Shown: positions 5,096 to 7,075 of the stretch, in pieces | How positions within the stretch are numbered: the first letter of the stretch is position 1 | Layout of the letters: the number at the start of each line of letters is the position of its first letter | Source of the DNA: Firmicutes bacterium UBA7709 | Lineage (GTDB): Bacteria; Bacillota_A; Clostridia; Peptostreptococcales; Anaerovoracaceae | Assembly (NCBI GenBank): GCA_002482405.1 | Contig: DLFX01000007.1 | Location: forward strand, 243-7,317 | DNA: 7,075 nt | Reading direction: 5' to 3' | The notes under the pieces: model-generated | Told to the model about the DNA's origin: nothing | The model's input: only the letters and a program-made list of their open reading frames with translations | Databases searched by the model: none | Made by a program: the position numbers and the translations under genes

Positions 5096-6560
5096 TCAGA
5101 TCGATCCCTTCTTCAATAAAGTCTTTCATGATGACCTGGCCAGGCTCCACAGGGGCCTCAACCGCAAGTCCCGAAATGATCCTCATGGCATCCGGCAGCT
5201 TCTCTTTCGGAATGCTGCCGCTGGTCTTTACGCTGACCAGAGGAGCGATTCCGGCGTTTGCTCCGTTAGCTGAAGCGGCCGCTCCGCCAGTCACCCTTAC
5301 AGAAGAGGTCAGGGTCCTCTTGGGATTCAGGACTTCATTCTTTACATAAGCGGGTCCCTTGCCGCACATGCCTCCGTGAAGGTCGTAATCGATTTCACAG
5401 CCGTTGGGGCACATGATACAGGTGATGGTTTTCGCGCCGGTTTCCGCTTTCTTCCGTGCGGTGTCTTTCTTGCGCTTCACCAGATCCGCCCTCTTCTTTC
5501 TCATGGTTTCGATGCCAGGGTAGGAATATCTGGTTTCACCGGGCTCCTGCCCGGCCGCAATCTTCAGAAGATAGCTTTCCACCTGCCCGGCGACCATTTC
5601 CCCTTCCAGCGTCACATCGTCCACCAGATCGTGGACATAAAGGGAATTGCCACAGAGGAAAACACCTTTGTGGCGGTCTTCTATCATGTCCTCCTCCGGG
5701 ATCAGGCCCACCGACAGGATCAGAGTATCACATTCGTAATGAGCGGCGCTCCCCGGGATCTCCTTGCCTTCGGAATCGATGCGAACGGTATCGACACCGG
5801 AAACCCGTTCTTTCCCGTAGACATTGGATACCACAGTATTGGTAAAAAGCGGAATATCAAAGTCCTCGAGGCATTGGATGAGGTTTCTCTTCAGGCCCCC
5901 CGGAACGTCCTCTTTTTCAACGACACAGAGCACCTGACCCCCTTCCAGGGTAATTCTCCTCGCCACGATGAGGCCGATATCCCCCGAGCCGACGATGACG
6001 GCCCTGCGCCCCGGCATGAGGTTTTGAAGGTTAATCATCGCCTGAGCCGTCCCGGCGGTATAGATTCCGGCGGGTCTGGTTCCCGGGATGTCCGCGAGGC
6101 CTCTGCCCCGCTCCCGGCAGCCCGCAGCCGCGATCACCGCGTCCGCCTCATATTCCACCACGCCCTGCCCGGTCTGAACCGCCACGAGAGAACGCCAGGG
6201 GTTTGCCGGGCGTTCAGCGCCTGCCGGCAAATGCTCAGAGCCCTCAGTCAGCGGAGCGCTCTGATCCTCTGCACCCAGCGCACGGACGGAGAGCACGGTG
6301 GCTTCCATGATATACGGGACCTCCTGCTCCAGGATGCGCTCCTCGTAGATCGCCGAATATTCCGGGCCGGAATAGTTCTTTTGATAGTACACCAGCCCGA
6401 ATCCGTCGTGAATGCACTGAGGCAGCACGCCTCCAAGCCGGTTTTCCTTTTCCAGAAGGATGATATTTTCGATTCCTCTCCTTTTCAGGGAAAGAGCTGC
6501 TGCCATCCCCGCAGGGCCGCCGCCGATGACGACGACGTCCTTTCTGATTCTTTCGCTCAT
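5070..6560 (-). CDS. NAD(P)/FAD-dependent oxidoreductase (GlpB-like) fused to a C-terminal DUF1667 domain
   Basis: This is a flavoprotein likely to form a complex with the GlpA-like protein encoded just upstream. Numbering from GTG 6563 (497 residues): an FAD-binding VVIGGGPAG (11-19), a conserved CIHDGFGL (50-57), a second nucleotide-binding VGSGDIG (191-197) and the C-terminal flavin contact FLCGNS (302-307). A lysine/arginine-rich linker at 353-378 then leads to a DUF1667 domain (about 379-497). That domain has four cysteines (C382, C385, C389, C400), a likely metal or Fe-S site, followed by KTSGSIPK (446-453) and the ending IATTKY. In most Clostridia as I know them DUF1667 is a separate gene of about 120 codons next to this oxidoreductase, so this is a fusion. 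Residues 95-123 and the Ala/Gly-rich 426-439 are insertions. GTG 6563 and ATG 6560 are both possible. GGAGGG sits 7 bases before the ATG, which I prefer. It touches the stop of the previous gene (TGATG). Confidence 0.92.
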   Translation of the reverse strand: MSERIRKDVVVIGGGPAGMAAALSLKRRGIENIILLEKENRLGGVLPQCIHDGFGLVYYQKNYSGPEYSAIYEERILEQEVPYIMEATVLSVRALGAEDQSAPLTEGSEHLPAGAERPANPWRSLVAVQTGQGVVEYEADAVIAAAGCRERGRGLADIPGTRPAGIYTAGTAQAMINLQNLMPGRRAVIVGSGDIGLIVARRITLEGGQVLCVVEKEDVPGGLKRNLIQCLEDFDIPLFTNTVVSNVYGKERVSGVDTVRIDSEGKEIPGSAAHYECDTLILSVGLIPEEDMIEDRHKGVFLCGNSLYVHDLVDDVTLEGEMVAGQVESYLLKIAAGQEPGETRYSYPGIETMRKKRADLVKRKKDTARKKAETGAKTITCIMCPNGCEIDYDLHGGMCGKGPAYVKNEVLNPKRTLTSSVRVTGGAAASANGANAGIAPLVSVKTSGSIPKEKLPDAMRIISGLAVEAPVEPGQVIMKDFIEEGIDLIATTKYYL

Positions 6561-7075
6561 CACTTCACCCTCCCCTCAAACATCCGGCTTCCGAAGCCGT
6601 TCCAGAGGATCGTCAGAGGATCCACGCCCCTTTTCTTTTCCAAAAGCTCTATGATATTAATGGTACAGAAACTGCCCTGGCAGATTCCCATGGTCACTCT
6701 CGTCCTGTTTTTCAGCCCCTTCACCGTGGGGATCGCTCCGATCTCCAAAATCCGGTCATAGGCTGCGAGGAGCGCAGCTTCCGTGATCCCTTCGCACCGG
6801 CAAATCATTTTCTCATCTCCTGGCTCAGCGAAAATGGATGAACCGTTTGAGCCGAAACCAGCCTCATGGAATGGCTTCCCGGCGCCTGCGCTGCCGGCCT
6901 CCATGCCCTGCGCGCCTCTGTCGGCGGCCTTCCTGTTGCGGTCCATGATCTCATCCGCCATCTTCGCGACCATCTTTGCGATGGGAATCGACGCGGTCAT
7001 TCCCGGAGATTCGATCCCGACTAGTTGAATAAAACCGGAAACCTGCCCGCTCTCCTCAATGACAAAATCAGCGTA
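6560..7075 (-). CDS. GlpA-like FAD-dependent oxidoreductase, C-terminal part with BFD-type [2Fe-2S] domain (partial)
   Basis: The reading frame is open from the right edge, so the N-terminal DAO/FAD domain lies outside the window and 171 residues are visible. The first part reads FIQLVGIESPGMT (15-27 of the visible protein), the conserved end of the DAO domain seen in anaerobic glycerol-3-phosphate dehydrogenase GlpA and 2-hydroxyglutarate oxidase relatives. It is followed by a BFD-like domain with ICRC (C92, C94) and GICQGSFC (C132, C137), four cysteines expected to hold a [2Fe-2S] cluster. Between the two is a long Ala/Gly-rich, probably disordered linker (about 46-88). The ATG at 7000 is not the start, because 25 in-frame codons upstream continue the conserved domain. 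Its TGA stop overlaps the start of the next gene, so the two products are probably made together. Substrate is inferred: glycerol 3-phosphate is most likely, while opine or amino-acid oxidases share this architecture. Confidence 0.9.
   Translation of the reverse strand, partial: YADFVIEESGQVSGFIQLVGIESPGMTASIPIAKMVAKMADEIMDRNRKAADRGAQGMEAGSAGAGKPFHEAGFGSNGSSIFAEPGDEKMICRCEGITEAALLAAYDRILEIGAIPTVKGLKNRTRVTMGICQGSFCTINIIELLEKKRGVDPLTILWNGFGSRMFEGRVK
6567..6577 (-). promoter_or_regulatory. Ribosome binding site of the GlpB-like gene, inside the preceding gene
   Basis: A purine-rich GAGGGGAGGG stretch on the minus strand lies within the last codons of the GlpA-like gene. Its GGAGGG core is 4 bases from GTG 6563 and 7 from ATG 6560, favouring the ATG. 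An independent strong site at a stop-start overlap suggests that both subunits are made at similar levels. Confidence 0.65.

Noticed and set aside
5376..6761. A 461-codon open frame on the plus strand opposite the oxidoreductase genes
   Set aside because: It is the shadow of two clearly conserved minus-strand genes. The GC-rich codon bias removes stops from the antisense frame, and the translation shows no domain.
6560..7000. A complete 146-codon [2Fe-2S] protein starting at 7000
   Set aside because: The frame continues upstream without a stop to the window edge and encodes the conserved end of the DAO domain, so this is the tail of a larger gene.

Overview
The window looks like chromosomal DNA from an anaerobic, probably spore-forming member of the Clostridia (Bacillota). 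The clues are a CwlD-type germination amidase, a GlpA-like/GlpB-like/DUF1667 flavoprotein set, strong GGAGG-type ribosome binding sites, and coding DNA of moderately high GC separated by AT-rich intergenic DNA. I cannot name a genus from the sequence.

Layout from left to right. Positions 1-208 hold no convincing gene. They carry three perfect DnaA boxes and two degenerate ones, four of them arranged as two inverted pairs, so this is a candidate replication origin or the edge of one. cwlD follows on the minus strand (209-982). A 256-base intergenic region (983-1238) then separates it from a divergent plus-strand gene for a long AlaX-type alanyl-tRNA editing protein (1239-2561). Only 22 bases further on lies the convergent end of a minus-strand gene for a PLP-dependent transsulfuration-family enzyme (2584-3720). 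Upstream of that gene is a compact control region (about 3767-3841). It has a consensus-like promoter whose -10 box lies inside a 10-bp palindrome, and the same palindrome recurs 41 bp downstream as part of a 15-base perfect inverted repeat.

From 3845 to the right edge, three minus-strand genes overlap and form one apparent operon. In transcription order they are: the C-terminal end of a GlpA-like FAD oxidoreductase with a BFD-type [2Fe-2S] domain (runs off the window at 7075), a GlpB-like NAD(P)/FAD oxidoreductase with a DUF1667 domain fused to its C-terminus, and a 12-helix MFS transporter starting at a TTG codon. A natural reading is that the transporter imports a small substrate, or exports a product, for the flavoprotein pair, with electrons passing through FAD and Fe-S centres. 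Glycerol 3-phosphate is the best-known substrate of this enzyme architecture. The transporter is not GlpT-like, however, so the substrate remains open.

The most notable points are the DnaA-box cluster, the DUF1667 fusion, the twin-palindrome operator over the transsulfuration promoter, and the nested mini-ORFs at the alaX start. I found no CRISPR array, tRNA, rRNA, insertion sequence or phage gene. Nothing in the window proves a wholly new system.
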